Below the pieces are notes generated by a model. The model had not been told where the DNA came from. It did not search any database and saw only the letters and a list, made by a program, of their open reading frames with translations. A program made the translations under genes and the position numbers. From positions 1-64,000 of IMG/VR virus record IMGVR_UViG_3300049020_000031: a stretch of DNA of 64,000 bases, one strand, 5' to 3'. How positions within the stretch are numbered: the first letter of the stretch is position 1; the number at the start of each line of letters is the position of its first letter. This document shows, piece by piece, positions 1 to 6,844 of the stretch. The stretch comes from a virus.

Positions 1-33
1 GTTCTACGATAGTCGCGCCTTGCACCCATAATC

Positions 34-573
34 ATGAACATCAATTACGAAGAACCAGAGGAATTCTGGGAGACTCCATGTGACAAAAAATATGACGTAT
101 GGCACCTTCGATTCGGACGAAGGTACATGATGTTGGATCTGGGGTCTTGGTTCTTTCAAGGACGAATTAGTTGTCATCTATCAGTGGAGCATGGAACAGT
201 TGATGAAACAAATCCACGAGTGGCGGCGCTAGTCAAGAAGGTTATCGTCGGTGATTCTCAGGATCTTCCCAACATGGTGTGGGAGTTGAACGCACACCCG
301 GAAACCATGGCCGAAGAATTCAAGGCGCTGCAATCAATGGATAGACTGGTCAGAGATCGTCTGATGCAATTGTATCGAGCAGATGCCCTACAGAGCTGTC
401 TGGAATCCGAGAATGAAATGAAGAAGTGGGAACCACGAGCCCTTTTCCCCGACATGATGTCTTTGGAAAAATGGGAACAACATGGTGGTTGGTATGGCAT
501 GGATGAGCGCGATAAAGTAATTGCCATGTTGTCCAATGACAGGTTGGCTGAATATGTGAGAGACTATGGATGA
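34..573 (+). CDS. Hypothetical protein, paralogue of the next gene
   Basis: 179 aa, no family recognised. The C-terminal part (about residues 140-175) has a W-x3-HGGWYGMDE block followed by an LSNDRL segment. The next gene carries the same block as HQGWYGLGE and LSDDEL, so the two are diverged paralogues. It has no signal peptide or membrane segment. Its stop overlaps the next start by 8 nt, which suggests translational coupling. Confidence 0.75.
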   Translation: MNINYEEPEEFWETPCDKKYDVWHLRFGRRYMMLDLGSWFFQGRISCHLSVEHGTVDETNPRVAALVKKVIVGDSQDLPNMVWELNAHPETMAEEFKALQSMDRLVRDRLMQLYRADALQSCLESENEMKKWEPRALFPDMMSLEKWEQHGGWYGMDERDKVIAMLSNDRLAEYVRDYG

Positions 574-1060
574 AGTTGTTTACGATTTCAGATCATCGAT
601 CGGCCCACACCAACTTAGTGTTTGTCTGGAGCAATTGTTCCTGAACGGAGTTCTGGTATTAGCTATAAACGGCAAACCTATCAACCTATATCTGAGTGAT
701 AGTAATCTGGGTTCCTTCCCAGACGCGTTCCTGGATATGATCTGTGGTGAAACAAAGGGACGAGGGGAAATGGCTGACCTCATGATTGCCATTGATTGGC
801 CCAGTAAGACCCCCAGTGCAAACATATTGGCAAACTTTGATACCCAGCTTGCCAATATGCGCAGGTACATGAGAACCCAGACCTATTTTCCCAACGAACT
901 ATTGGATTCCAGGGAAAGAATGAATCAATGGATAGCTCATCAGGGTTGGTATGGCCTAGGGGAATCAGAAAAAATTCAACATATACTGAGTGACGATGAA
1001 TTGGGACATTGCTTCAAACAATTTGATCCCAACAAGACCTATTGGATCTGGGAGATGTGA
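566..1060 (+). CDS. Hypothetical protein, paralogue of the preceding gene
   Basis: 164 aa, function unknown. It shares the C-terminal HQGWYGLGE/LSDDEL block with the upstream gene, while the N-terminal halves have diverged strongly. The start overlaps the upstream stop (TATGGATGA). A soluble protein is expected. The pair sits directly before a 165-nt intergenic region with a direct repeat. Confidence 0.72.
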   Translation: MDEVVYDFRSSIGPHQLSVCLEQLFLNGVLVLAINGKPINLYLSDSNLGSFPDAFLDMICGETKGRGEMADLMIAIDWPSKTPSANILANFDTQLANMRRYMRTQTYFPNELLDSRERMNQWIAHQGWYGLGESEKIQHILSDDELGHCFKQFDPNKTYWIWEM

Positions 1061-1087
1061 TGTACAACCAGGGATTCACAATAGGCA

Positions 1088-1127
1088 ATTCAACGAGATT
1101 GTCACGATTATTCAACGAGATTGTCAC
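1088..1127 (+). repeat. 18-bp direct repeat, two copies
   Basis: ATTCAACGAGATTGTCAC occurs at 1088-1105 and again, identically, at 1110-1127, a 22-bp period. It lies in the 165-nt gap upstream of the PTH2 gene and could be an operator or iteron. Only two copies are present. Confidence 0.8.
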
Positions 1128-1225
1128 TTCGTTCCAGGAATCTCCAGGTAGATTTTGAGGAATTTGACAGGAACTCAACATATGGCGCCACCATAGTGTA
1201 GAGTTATGGCAACTATATCAACCAA

Positions 1226-1636
1226 ATGAATATGCAAGACTACGAAAAACAGATCATCGTATTGAGAAAAGATCTCGATATGGGAAAGGGTAAACTCATC
1301 GCCCAAGGTGCCCACGCAAGTATGGGTGCGATCCTGCGGAATGGATCGTTTCAAACCAATCCTGACGGAAAGACTCAGTTTGTGATTGACCTCGATCCAG
1401 CCATAGAAGGTTGGCTTCGTGGTTCTTTTACCAAGATTGCCGTATGGTGTGCGGATGAAGCCGAGTTGATGGCATTACATCACCAAGCCCTGGATGCTGG
1501 ACTTCATACGATCCTAATCAAGGATAACGGCAAGACTGCCTTCCATGGTGTTCCGACTCATACCGCTATTGCGATTGGTCCGGCACTTGCTTCCGTTCTT
1601 GATCCTATCACCAGACATTTGAAGTTGATTAACTGA
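1226..1636 (+). CDS. Peptidyl-tRNA hydrolase, PTH2 family
   Basis: 136 aa, close to the usual 115-140 aa of PTH2. PTH2 enzymes cleave the ester bond between peptide and tRNA in drop-off products. The N terminus has the family signature RKDLDMGKGKLIAQGAHA (about residues 14-31), the middle has FTKIAVWC, and the C terminus has HGVPTHTAIAIGPA. PTH2 is the archaeal/eukaryotic type and is uncommon in bacteria, so this is not a simple copy of a host pth. An in-frame ATG at 1232 is an alternative start. The gene overlaps the next one (TGATG) and leads a run toward the macro-domain gene and the tRNA-like RNA array. Confidence 0.92.
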   Translation: MNMQDYEKQIIVLRKDLDMGKGKLIAQGAHASMGAILRNGSFQTNPDGKTQFVIDLDPAIEGWLRGSFTKIAVWCADEAELMALHHQALDAGLHTILIKDNGKTAFHGVPTHTAIAIGPALASVLDPITRHLKLIN

Positions 1637-1854
1637 TGTCATTCTTTACCTCGATGTCTGAGAACCTCATGAGAAAACTTCAGGGGTTGGCGTTTAAACC
1701 CTCCTTCTGGTGTCGAATGGGTATCCACAAGTGGGAGAGATGGAACCATCGAGAGATAAAGCATGAGCTCTACTTAACACGATACATTTGCTCCACAAGA
1801 GAATGTGAATACTGTGGTAAGTTGGAAAAACAAACTCGTGAGTTGTTGAAATGA
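1636..1854 (+). CDS. Small Cys-rich protein, WCRxGIHKW type (copy 1)
   Basis: 72 aa, unknown. It has FWCRMGIHKWERW near residues 24-36 and Cys pairs in CSTRECEYCGK near the C terminus, which could bind zinc. The next gene has the same two blocks, so they are tandem paralogues. Start and stop overlap both neighbours (TGATG, ATGA). Confidence 0.75.
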   Translation: MSFFTSMSENLMRKLQGLAFKPSFWCRMGIHKWERWNHREIKHELYLTRYICSTRECEYCGKLEKQTRELLK

Positions 1855-2057
1855 GTGATTCCCAAGATGTAATAGACACATTAACATATGGTGATCGTCA
1901 ACCCAACATGTGGTGCCGTATTGGTATTCATAAGTGGACTAGATGGAAGATAGTCCACTCTGGTAGGTACTCGGACACCAAGAGTTTGTACTACGATATG
2001 CAGACTGACTGTAAACAATGCGGTCTTCCAAAACTAAAAGAAGTGGTTCAGAAATGA
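1851..2057 (+). CDS. Small Cys-rich protein, WCRxGIHKW type (copy 2)
   Basis: 68 aa, paralogue of the upstream gene with MWCRIGIHKWTRW and a C-terminal CKQCG pair. It probably binds a metal through Cys residues (inference). ATGA overlaps on both sides place it in one translationally coupled string with the macro-domain gene. Confidence 0.75.
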   Translation: MSDSQDVIDTLTYGDRQPNMWCRIGIHKWTRWKIVHSGRYSDTKSLYYDMQTDCKQCGLPKLKEVVQK

Positions 2058-2623
2058 AAAAGCAAGTTCAATATCGACATGGTGATCTATTGTCACACAA
2101 AGGCCGATTCGTCATGCACGGCTGTAACGCTCAGGGTGTTATGGGTTCCGGTGTTGCAAAAGAAATCAGAGCAACCTATCCATTGGCATACACCAAGTAT
2201 CGAGAAAAGTACGAGGAAGAAAACAAACTGGTGATGGGCTCCGTCGTCGCGGTAGATTGTGGTCGACATGTGATCTTCAATGCCATCACCCAAGAATTCT
2301 TTGGTAAGGATGGTCGGAGGTACGTGGACTACTCCGCGATATCCACCGCCCTTGTTTCGATCAACAAGCTGATCAATGACGCCAAACGAGAATTTGAGGG
2401 TAATCGATTCGCCCAACAAAGTAGGGGATATGGTTGGACTCCTTTTGAAGAAGAGGAACCCATTGAGCTGGCCATGCCCTTGATTGGTGCTGGTCTTGGT
2501 GGTGGGGATTGGGGAATCATTTCCAACATCCTCAGCCAGGACTATGAATTCCAACCAGTTGTCTATATTCGTGAGCTCGAACAATATCAAAAGATTGTTA
2601 AAGAATATCAGCAGGTAGATTGA
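2054..2623 (+). CDS. Macro-domain protein (ADP-ribose binding/processing)
   Basis: 189 aa. Macro domains bind or hydrolyse ADP-ribose derivatives, including ADP-ribose 1''-phosphate, a by-product of tRNA-splicing and RNA-repair 2'-phosphate removal. Visible features are HGDLLSHKGRFVMHGCNAQG (residues 8-27, HGCNAQG being the core loop), GVMGSGVAKEIR, and the C-terminal glycine-rich loop PLIGAGLGGGDWG. I chose ATG 2054, overlapping the upstream TGA as ATGA, over longer alternatives. It is the last protein gene before the tRNA-like RNA array. The family also includes ADP-ribosyl hydrolases countering host toxins, so the substrate is open. Confidence 0.9.
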   Translation: MKKQVQYRHGDLLSHKGRFVMHGCNAQGVMGSGVAKEIRATYPLAYTKYREKYEEENKLVMGSVVAVDCGRHVIFNAITQEFFGKDGRRYVDYSAISTALVSINKLINDAKREFEGNRFAQQSRGYGWTPFEEEEPIELAMPLIGAGLGGGDWGIISNILSQDYEFQPVVYIRELEQYQKIVKEYQQVD

Positions 2624-2647
2624 AATCTAGAAAATTGGTAGTAGAAT
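2620..2647 (+). promoter_or_regulatory. Sigma70-like promoter of the tRNA-like RNA array
   Basis: TTGAAA (2620-2625), 16-bp spacer, TAGAAT (2642-2647). The expected start near 2654 falls 3-4 nt before the first nucleotide of module 1's outer stem. This agreement is the main support. Confidence 0.6.
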
Positions 2648-2656
2648 AGAGTTATT

Positions 2657-2797
2657 AGGATAGATGCAGCAATCTATAACAATGGAATTTGAGAACTAAG
2701 GGTTCGAGCCCCTTTCTAGTGAGCAATCACTAGGTGGCGAAATTGGTAAACGCATCAAATGTTTTGGGTCGAAAGACCTGCTATCCTGTTAAAATTT
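2657..2797 (+). ncRNA. tRNA-like RNA module 1 (YrlA-type Y RNA candidate)
   Basis: The outer stem is AGGATAG (2657-2663) with CTATCCT (2781-2787). A CAGCA box lies at 2667-2671. The T-arm is 2698-2714 with loop TTCGAGC. An acceptor-like stem, TCTAGTG (2715-2721) with CACTAGG (2728-2734), is capped by a GCAA tetraloop. The D-arm is 2737-2753 with loop AAATTGGTAAA. An anticodon-stem-like helix is ATTTGA (2687-2692) with TCAAAT (2755-2760), and a GGTC-GAAA-GACC hairpin follows at 2767-2778. The tail is TGTTAAAATTT (2787-2797). The T half precedes the D half, so this is not a normal tRNA gene. The arrangement and the nearby Ro60-like gene fit a bacterial Y RNA of the YrlA subfamily, which mimics tRNA. 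No CCA end exists because the acceptor stem is closed. Confidence 0.78.
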
Positions 2798-2896
2798 GGA
2801 ATGTGCGCAGCAAATAAAATTGCAGGTTCGACTCCTGTTATGAATGGCAACGTTCATAACTTTGCCCATGGAAGGGCATCACATTCCGTTAAATTT
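2798..2896 (+). ncRNA. tRNA-like RNA module 2 (YrlA-type Y RNA candidate)
   Basis: The outer stem is GGAATGTG (2798-2805) with CACATTCC (2880-2887), 8 perfect pairs. The CAGCA box is at 2808-2812. The T-arm is 2822-2838 with loop TTCGACT. The acceptor-like hairpin is GTTATGAA (2837-2844) with TTCATAAC (2853-2860), 8 perfect pairs and an 8-nt loop. The D-arm stem GCCC/GGGC spans 2864-2877 with loop ATGGAA. The tail is GTTAAATTT (2888-2896), which can re-pair with AAATTT at 2792-2797 and extend the stem past a 3-nt bulge. This is the shortest module (99 nt) and lacks a separate anticodon-like helix. It begins exactly where module 1's tail ends. Confidence 0.78.
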
Positions 2897-3029
2897 GGGT
2901 TCCGTTCAGCAACTAATTTTCAATCAGCCTGTCGCGGGTTCGAGCCCCGCATAGTTCCTTGGGACTATTAGCTCAGTTGGGAGAGCAGCCGACTCATAAA
3001 AAAGTGAACCCGTTATTTTGAAGTTTTTT
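2897..3029 (+). ncRNA. tRNA-like RNA module 3 with Met-like CAU loop
   Basis: The outer stem is GGGTTC (2897-2902) with GAACCC (3006-3011). The CAGCA box is at 2907-2911. The T-arm is 2934-2950 with loop TTCGAGC. The acceptor-like stem is ATAGTTC (2951-2957) with GGACTAT (2962-2968), capped by CTTG. Then come T8/A9-like TA and a textbook D-arm GCTC-AGTTGGGA-GAGC (2971-2986). GCCGA (2988-2992) can pair with TCAGC (2924-2928), with one mismatch. The following CTCATAA (2993-2999) equals a tRNA-Met anticodon loop. The tail is GTTATTTT from 3012. It is the most tRNA-like of the four modules. Confidence 0.76.
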
Positions 3030-3180
3030 GGATCGATACAGCATACTTAAATGTATATCAAATTGAAATCATGAGGTTCGATTCCTCATAGCCCACCTGG
3101 TGGGTTTGGTCTAGTGGCAGGACATCATTCCCGAAAGGGGCAGCAGGCCGGGATGTTCCCGGAACGATCCAGTAAATGAT
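3028..3180 (+). ncRNA. tRNA-like RNA module 4 (YrlA-type Y RNA candidate)
   Basis: The outer stem is TTGGATCG (3028-3035) with CGATCCAG (3165-3172), 8 pairs including one GU. The CAGCA box is at 3039-3043. The T-arm is 3072-3088 with loop TTCGATT. The acceptor-like stem is AGCCCA (3090-3095) with TGGGTT (3101-3106), closed by a 5-nt loop. The D-arm is GTCT-AGTGGCA-GGAC (3109-3123). Two extra hairpins follow: CCC-GAAA-GGG (3130-3139) and CCGGGA-TGT-TCCCGG (3148-3162). ACATCATT (3122-3129) is also complementary to AATGATG (3175-3181), a possible alternative fold. No clear anticodon-like helix is seen. Confidence 0.7.
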
Positions 3181-3208
3181 GAGCGGAGCAATCCGCTCAT
3201 CGCCTTTT
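3178..3208 (+). terminator. Rho-independent terminator of the RNA array
   Basis: GATGAGCGGA (3178-3187), GCAA loop, TCCGCTCATC (3192-3201), then GCCTTTTG. A 10-bp stem with a tetraloop and a short T run. Confidence 0.8.
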
Positions 3209-3247
3209 GAGATTGATGAATTCCACTTGTGATGCTAGAGTTGGCTA

Positions 3248-3736
3248 ATGAATATACGTGACTTGAAATCCAAATTTGCGTCTTGGTTGATGCGCGACGC
3301 TATCAACCAAGAGGTTGACCTGCAAGTGAAGAAGTTCTTCGACTCTCGAAACCAGGATCGGCAGAGTTTTCGAGAACACGAGGCGCAATCACGACTTGGT
3401 AAATTGTGGATCGTAGTGTCCAATGAAATCGAAGATATCAGGGTGTGTTACGGGAAAGAATTCATGTTTATCACTATGGATAATACGCCGGCCGTGGTGT
3501 TCCATGATGTGGTAACGGGCGAGGACTTGATATGCGGTGGTGCTATTCTGGCGTATAATGAACAACGATATCTAGCTCTAGTTGGGATGGACCCCAACGC
3601 TAGAATTTCCCTATTCTTCAATCGCGAAGAACACAAACCTACCGATAAAACCAAAACACAAGCCAGGCCAACCACTCCCGTCAGCGAACAGATTGAAAAA
3701 ACTCGCCTCGCTGTAGAAAAATTCATAAAAGTGTAG
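3248..3736 (+). CDS. Hypothetical protein between the RNA array and the Ro60-like gene
   Basis: 162 aa, not recognised. The N-terminal 45 residues are highly charged and probably helical. The middle (about 55-125) is beta-rich (KLWIVVSNE, EFMFITMDN, AVVFHDV). The C-terminal tail is rich in Thr, Pro and Lys and looks disordered. There is no signal peptide. Position between a Y-RNA-like array and a TROVE gene makes a role with that RNP possible, but nothing in the sequence proves it. Confidence 0.75.
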   Translation: MNIRDLKSKFASWLMRDAINQEVDLQVKKFFDSRNQDRQSFREHEAQSRLGKLWIVVSNEIEDIRVCYGKEFMFITMDNTPAVVFHDVVTGEDLICGGAILAYNEQRYLALVGMDPNARISLFFNREEHKPTDKTKTQARPTTPVSEQIEKTRLAVEKFIKV

Positions 3737-3838
3737 TTGCCAGGTTTTCCAGGTGCTACAATGCATTCCTCACAGATAATGAAACCCAGGTTGGGTTCAG
3801 CAAACTCAATTTAACCAACCAGTAAACAAAGGAACAAT

Positions 3839-5245
3839 ATGGATCTCGCAAACGCATTCAAGGCTCAAGAAACCACCACCACGAACGGTATGGCCGCTCT
3901 CCAGTCCACCATGGACTCTAACGTGGACCTGTTCTTCAAGATTGGTGCAAGCCGCGGAAAAAACATTGTTCCTCAGTTCACCGCAGCATTCGTGGAAAAT
4001 CGCGAACTGGCTCTGCGTATCGCGCTGTGGGCACGTGACGTTCGCGGTGGTGCAGGTGAACGTCAACTGTTCCGTGATGTTCTGAACTATCTGGAGGGTG
4101 TCGATCCTGATGCAGCTCGCTCCCTGATTCTCTCGACTCCTGAACTGGGTCGTTGGGATGATCTCCTGATTGTGAAGACTCCAGCTCTCCGCGACCTGGC
4201 GTTCAGCTTGATCAAGGCCGGTCTGGAATCCCAGAACGGTCTGTGTGCAAAGTGGATGCCACGTAAGGGCAAGGATGCTGAAGCTCTGCGAGCATACCTG
4301 GGATACAGCCCAAAGCGCTATCGCAAGACTTTGGTTACCTTGACGCAAGTCGTGGAAACCCAAATGTGTGCCAAGGATTGGGATAACATCAACTTCTCCC
4401 ACGTTCCTTCCGTGGCCGCTGGCCGTTACCGCAAGGCATTCAAGAAGAATGCCGAAGAAGCATACACGAAGTATGCTGAAGGTCTGGCTACCGGTGAAAC
4501 CAAGATCAACGCTGGTGCGGTGTTCCCTTATGATGTCCTGAAGGGCAACATGAATGGTTACCAACGAGCAACTCTGACCAAGGTTGAACGCGATGTGATC
4601 TTGGCTCAGTGGGCTGCACTGGAAAATGTGGTTGGTGATGCCAAGATGTTGCCTATGGTTGACGTGTCCGGCTCCATGAGCTGCCCAGCTGGTACCAAGA
4701 GCTCGGTGACTTGTATGGACGTGGCTGTGAGCTTGGGCCTGTATCTGGCTGAAAAGAACACTGGTTCGTTCCGTGATATGTTCATCACGTTCACGGAACA
4801 ACCAACTCTGTATGCTCTGAAGGGTAACGTGTTGGATAAGCTGGACCAGATGACTGGACAGGTTGGTTACAACACGAACCTGGAAGCCGCGTACGATGCG
4901 TTGCTGAAGGTCGCAGTAACCTCCAAGGTTGCTCAGGAAGACATGCCTGAGTACATTGTGATGTTGTCGGATATGCAGTTTGACGGTTGCACTGGTCGCC
5001 CAACGGCTTCCGCGATCGACATGATCCGTGACAAGTACAAGGCTGCTGGTTACACCGCTCCAAAGGTGGTGTTCTGGAACATCAACGCGCACGACAATGT
5101 GCCAGTGAAGTTCAATGATCTGGGCGTTGCTCTGATCAGCGGCTTCTCCCCAACGATCGTTAAGTCGGTCCTGACGGCACAGAAGTTCAGCCCACAAGGC
5201 ATCATGTTGGAAGCTGTGATGTCTGATCGCTACAAGCCACAGTAA
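3839..5245 (+). CDS. Ro60-like TROVE/vWA ring protein (TROVE or DUF2828 type)
   Basis: 468 aa, near the usual 500-540 aa of Ro60/Rsr. Ro60 orthologues form a HEAT-repeat ring with a vWA domain. They bind Y RNAs and misfolded RNAs, and in bacteria they partner PNPase or RNA-repair enzymes. The N-terminal part (residues 1-265) is all-helical and contains IALWARDVRGGAGERQLF, matching the ARDxRGGxGER block of TROVE/DUF2828 proteins. The vWA domain starts near 272 with the MIDAS motif DVSGSM (Asp275), a Thr in GYNTNL and Asp in LSDMQFD, so metal binding looks intact. AAAGGAACAAT precedes the ATG, and a strong terminator follows. The tRNA-like RNA array about 0.6 kb upstream supports the Y RNA-binding reading. 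Confidence 0.85.
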   Translation: MDLANAFKAQETTTTNGMAALQSTMDSNVDLFFKIGASRGKNIVPQFTAAFVENRELALRIALWARDVRGGAGERQLFRDVLNYLEGVDPDAARSLILSTPELGRWDDLLIVKTPALRDLAFSLIKAGLESQNGLCAKWMPRKGKDAEALRAYLGYSPKRYRKTLVTLTQVVETQMCAKDWDNINFSHVPSVAAGRYRKAFKKNAEEAYTKYAEGLATGETKINAGAVFPYDVLKGNMNGYQRATLTKVERDVILAQWAALENVVGDAKMLPMVDVSGSMSCPAGTKSSVTCMDVAVSLGLYLAEKNTGSFRDMFITFTEQPTLYALKGNVLDKLDQMTGQVGYNTNLEAAYDALLKVAVTSKVAQEDMPEYIVMLSDMQFDGCTGRPTASAIDMIRDKYKAAGYTAPKVVFWNINAHDNVPVKFNDLGVALISGFSPTIVKSVLTAQKFSPQGIMLEAVMSDRYKPQ

Positions 5246-5260
5246 TGTGGTGAGGATGAA

Positions 5261-5288
5261 ATAAAACCGGCCTAATCGCCGGTTTTAT
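5261..5288. terminator. Bidirectional-type terminator after the Ro60-like gene
   Basis: Perfect 11-bp stem ATAAAACCGGC (5261-5271) with GCCGGTTTTAT (5278-5288), 6-nt loop. The stem itself supplies the T run on both strands. Confidence 0.85.
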
Positions 5289-5328
5289 TCATTTGTAATG
5301 TAGAATGCCATAACTTTGGAGGAATTTC

Positions 5329-6414
5329 ATGATTGATATCAATAGCCTCAACGTTTCCGATGAAATCAAGGCTACACTGCAAGATATGCGAGATGCTGAC
5401 GTGGATGATAAAACAATTCAATTGTGCCTGAACCTCTACGAATCTATGGCGAAAGAAGGGAAACGAAAACCTCTCCACCCAGATGGCGAAGAAGTGAGTC
5501 GCATCGAAATGAAGAAGATCTTGGGATCACTTGTTGATTCCCGGATGCTAATCATCGAAGATGATTCTCATAAGCAGAGCGAAATGCTAAAGCGGTCTTG
5601 GGCTCTAATCGATGCCCCCAAGAATTACGATTTCCAAGATGACGACTTCCGAAGGCAGGATGTCATGCGCGAGTTGATGCCGGAAGGATACGCAACTAAG
5701 TTCAAAACCGATTCTGGTGAAGACGCATACCAATGGAGTTCGATCTGGAGATGCCCGGAATGTGATGAATTGGTTCATCTTCGTCTGGTCGGTACCACTA
5801 TCTCTTTCCACAGTCATGTGGCATGCGAGAATCATTCCGACTTCAAGGTCACGATTGATTTCCCCACAGGCGAGGTACTGGCGCTTGACTGGTATGATGG
5901 GTTATCCGCTTGGAGAAAGCAATACCCAGAGTTTGAAGATCTCCCATCAGTCAACCAACAGATTGGCATTCATGCCGTGACCGATCTCTATGCTGAACAC
6001 AATATCTGTCACTTCTTTGTGGGTAATACTTGCCCTGGTGTGTATCTCACGGAAGATGGAAAAATTGTGATGCGTCCTGATGAAGGTGTTCGGACCAAAG
6101 ATAATGTCAACGAATTTGATGAAGACGAGCCTACGACCACAAGTGAAACCTTCCTGAATCCAGTCAAACTGAATAACATTTGCACTGATCTCTGGTGGGC
6201 AACTCTGGTGGATCGTAAAACTTGGGAAGGTATGATGAATTCCATTCCGAGAAGAAAGAATGCCAAGGCTCTTGATCTTGACGCTGAGTGGGCGGAATTG
6301 AAAGCAGACAAGCACGTAATTTCCGTACCCGCAGGTAGGTATGAATTCCATTGTAACTCTGGTTTCATGGATGGTGACCACGTTCGTCGAATCACTGGGG
6401 TGAAGGTATCTTGA
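5329..6414 (+). CDS. Hypothetical protein with a CxxC pair
   Basis: 361 aa, family unknown. The N-terminal 80 residues are acidic and helical. Around residue 140 a RCPECDEL block suggests half of a zinc ribbon, with later Cys/His residues (HVACENHSD) able to complete it. The C-terminal half is a mixed beta region with several Trp. TTTGGAGGAATTTC precedes the ATG. The stop overlaps the next gene's TTG start. Confidence 0.75.
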   Translation: MIDINSLNVSDEIKATLQDMRDADVDDKTIQLCLNLYESMAKEGKRKPLHPDGEEVSRIEMKKILGSLVDSRMLIIEDDSHKQSEMLKRSWALIDAPKNYDFQDDDFRRQDVMRELMPEGYATKFKTDSGEDAYQWSSIWRCPECDELVHLRLVGTTISFHSHVACENHSDFKVTIDFPTGEVLALDWYDGLSAWRKQYPEFEDLPSVNQQIGIHAVTDLYAEHNICHFFVGNTCPGVYLTEDGKIVMRPDEGVRTKDNVNEFDEDEPTTTSETFLNPVKLNNICTDLWWATLVDRKTWEGMMNSIPRRKNAKALDLDAEWAELKADKHVISVPAGRYEFHCNSGFMDGDHVRRITGVKVS

Positions 6415-6785
6415 GATCTACGATATCTGATTGGGAAGATATTCCACTGCGTAAGAAATTCGAGATTGCCCAACCGTCATTCAAATGGGCTGATCATCCT
6501 GGAACCATCCGGGTGATTCAAGATTATCCTGATGATACGCTTTTTGGGATTACCAATCCGTCACTGAGTCAACGTGATGCCATCAAGAAGTTTGCGGATT
6601 TGCACTCTTCGGAACAGGTTTCATTGTACTATGGTTACAATGTTGAGTTTTGCTGTGGTCTTGAGGAAGATCTTCAGACTGAAAAAGAGGACTACAAAAA
6701 TTTGTACGAAGTTGAATTCTTCCTCAACGTGAGGACATTTCAAGGAGTTGCATTCAAGTTAGCTTTTTCTGATTGGTTTGAATAA
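6411..6785 (+). CDS. FKL-signature protein
   Basis: 124 aa. A TTG start (TTGAG overlapping the upstream TGA) is chosen because AAGG lies just upstream and no ATG fits. The protein ends with TFQGVAFKLAFSDWFE, one version of a C-terminal FKLxF/W signature that recurs in about 14 small proteins of this window. The function is unknown. It is the last gene before an early-type promoter. Confidence 0.65.
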   Translation: MRSTISDWEDIPLRKKFEIAQPSFKWADHPGTIRVIQDYPDDTLFGITNPSLSQRDAIKKFADLHSSEQVSLYYGYNVEFCCGLEEDLQTEKEDYKNLYEVEFFLNVRTFQGVAFKLAFSDWFE

Positions 6786-6789
6786 GCGC

Positions 6790-6817
6790 TTGACTAGTTC
6801 ACCAAATGAACTATAAT
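6790..6817 (+). promoter_or_regulatory. Early-type sigma70 promoter
   Basis: TTGACT (6790-6795), 16 bp, TATAAT (6812-6817), with ACCAAATGAAC directly before the -10. This is the clearest example of the promoter class repeated through the window. Confidence 0.88.
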
Positions 6818-6844
6818 CAACTTATCGCAAACAAGGAGTTGAAC

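Noticed and set aside
1164-1197. Sigma70 promoter TTGACA...CATAGT before the PTH2 gene
   Set aside because: The spacer would be 22 bp, too long; no better -10 fits.
2759-2971. A 70-aa open frame inside the RNA array
   Set aside because: It covers conserved stems and loops, has no ribosome site and no plausible protein composition.
3130-3162. CRISPR-like or transposon-end repeats
   Set aside because: The repeats are hairpins within one RNA module, not spaced direct repeats. No CRISPR array or transposase was seen anywhere in the window.
2700-3180. Conventional tRNA genes (Leu-, Met- and Gly-like) with introns, read left to right
   Set aside because: In linear order the 5' halves and following 3' halves do not pair in the acceptor stems, while each 3' half pairs perfectly with the 5' half that follows it after a short loop. 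Normal tRNA reading is therefore wrong.
3737-3765. Promoter TTGCCA...TACAAT for the Ro60-like gene
   Set aside because: The spacer is only 14 bp, too short to claim.
3737-3838. A fifth tRNA-like module before the Ro60-like gene (GGGTTCAGCA is present)
   Set aside because: No T-arm, acceptor hairpin or D-arm follows; only a short AACCC/GGGTT hairpin.
3806-5197. Long antisense open frame opposite the Ro60-like gene
   Set aside because: It mirrors the codon pattern of the sense gene, and the product has no sensible family. The sense frame has TROVE and vWA motifs.
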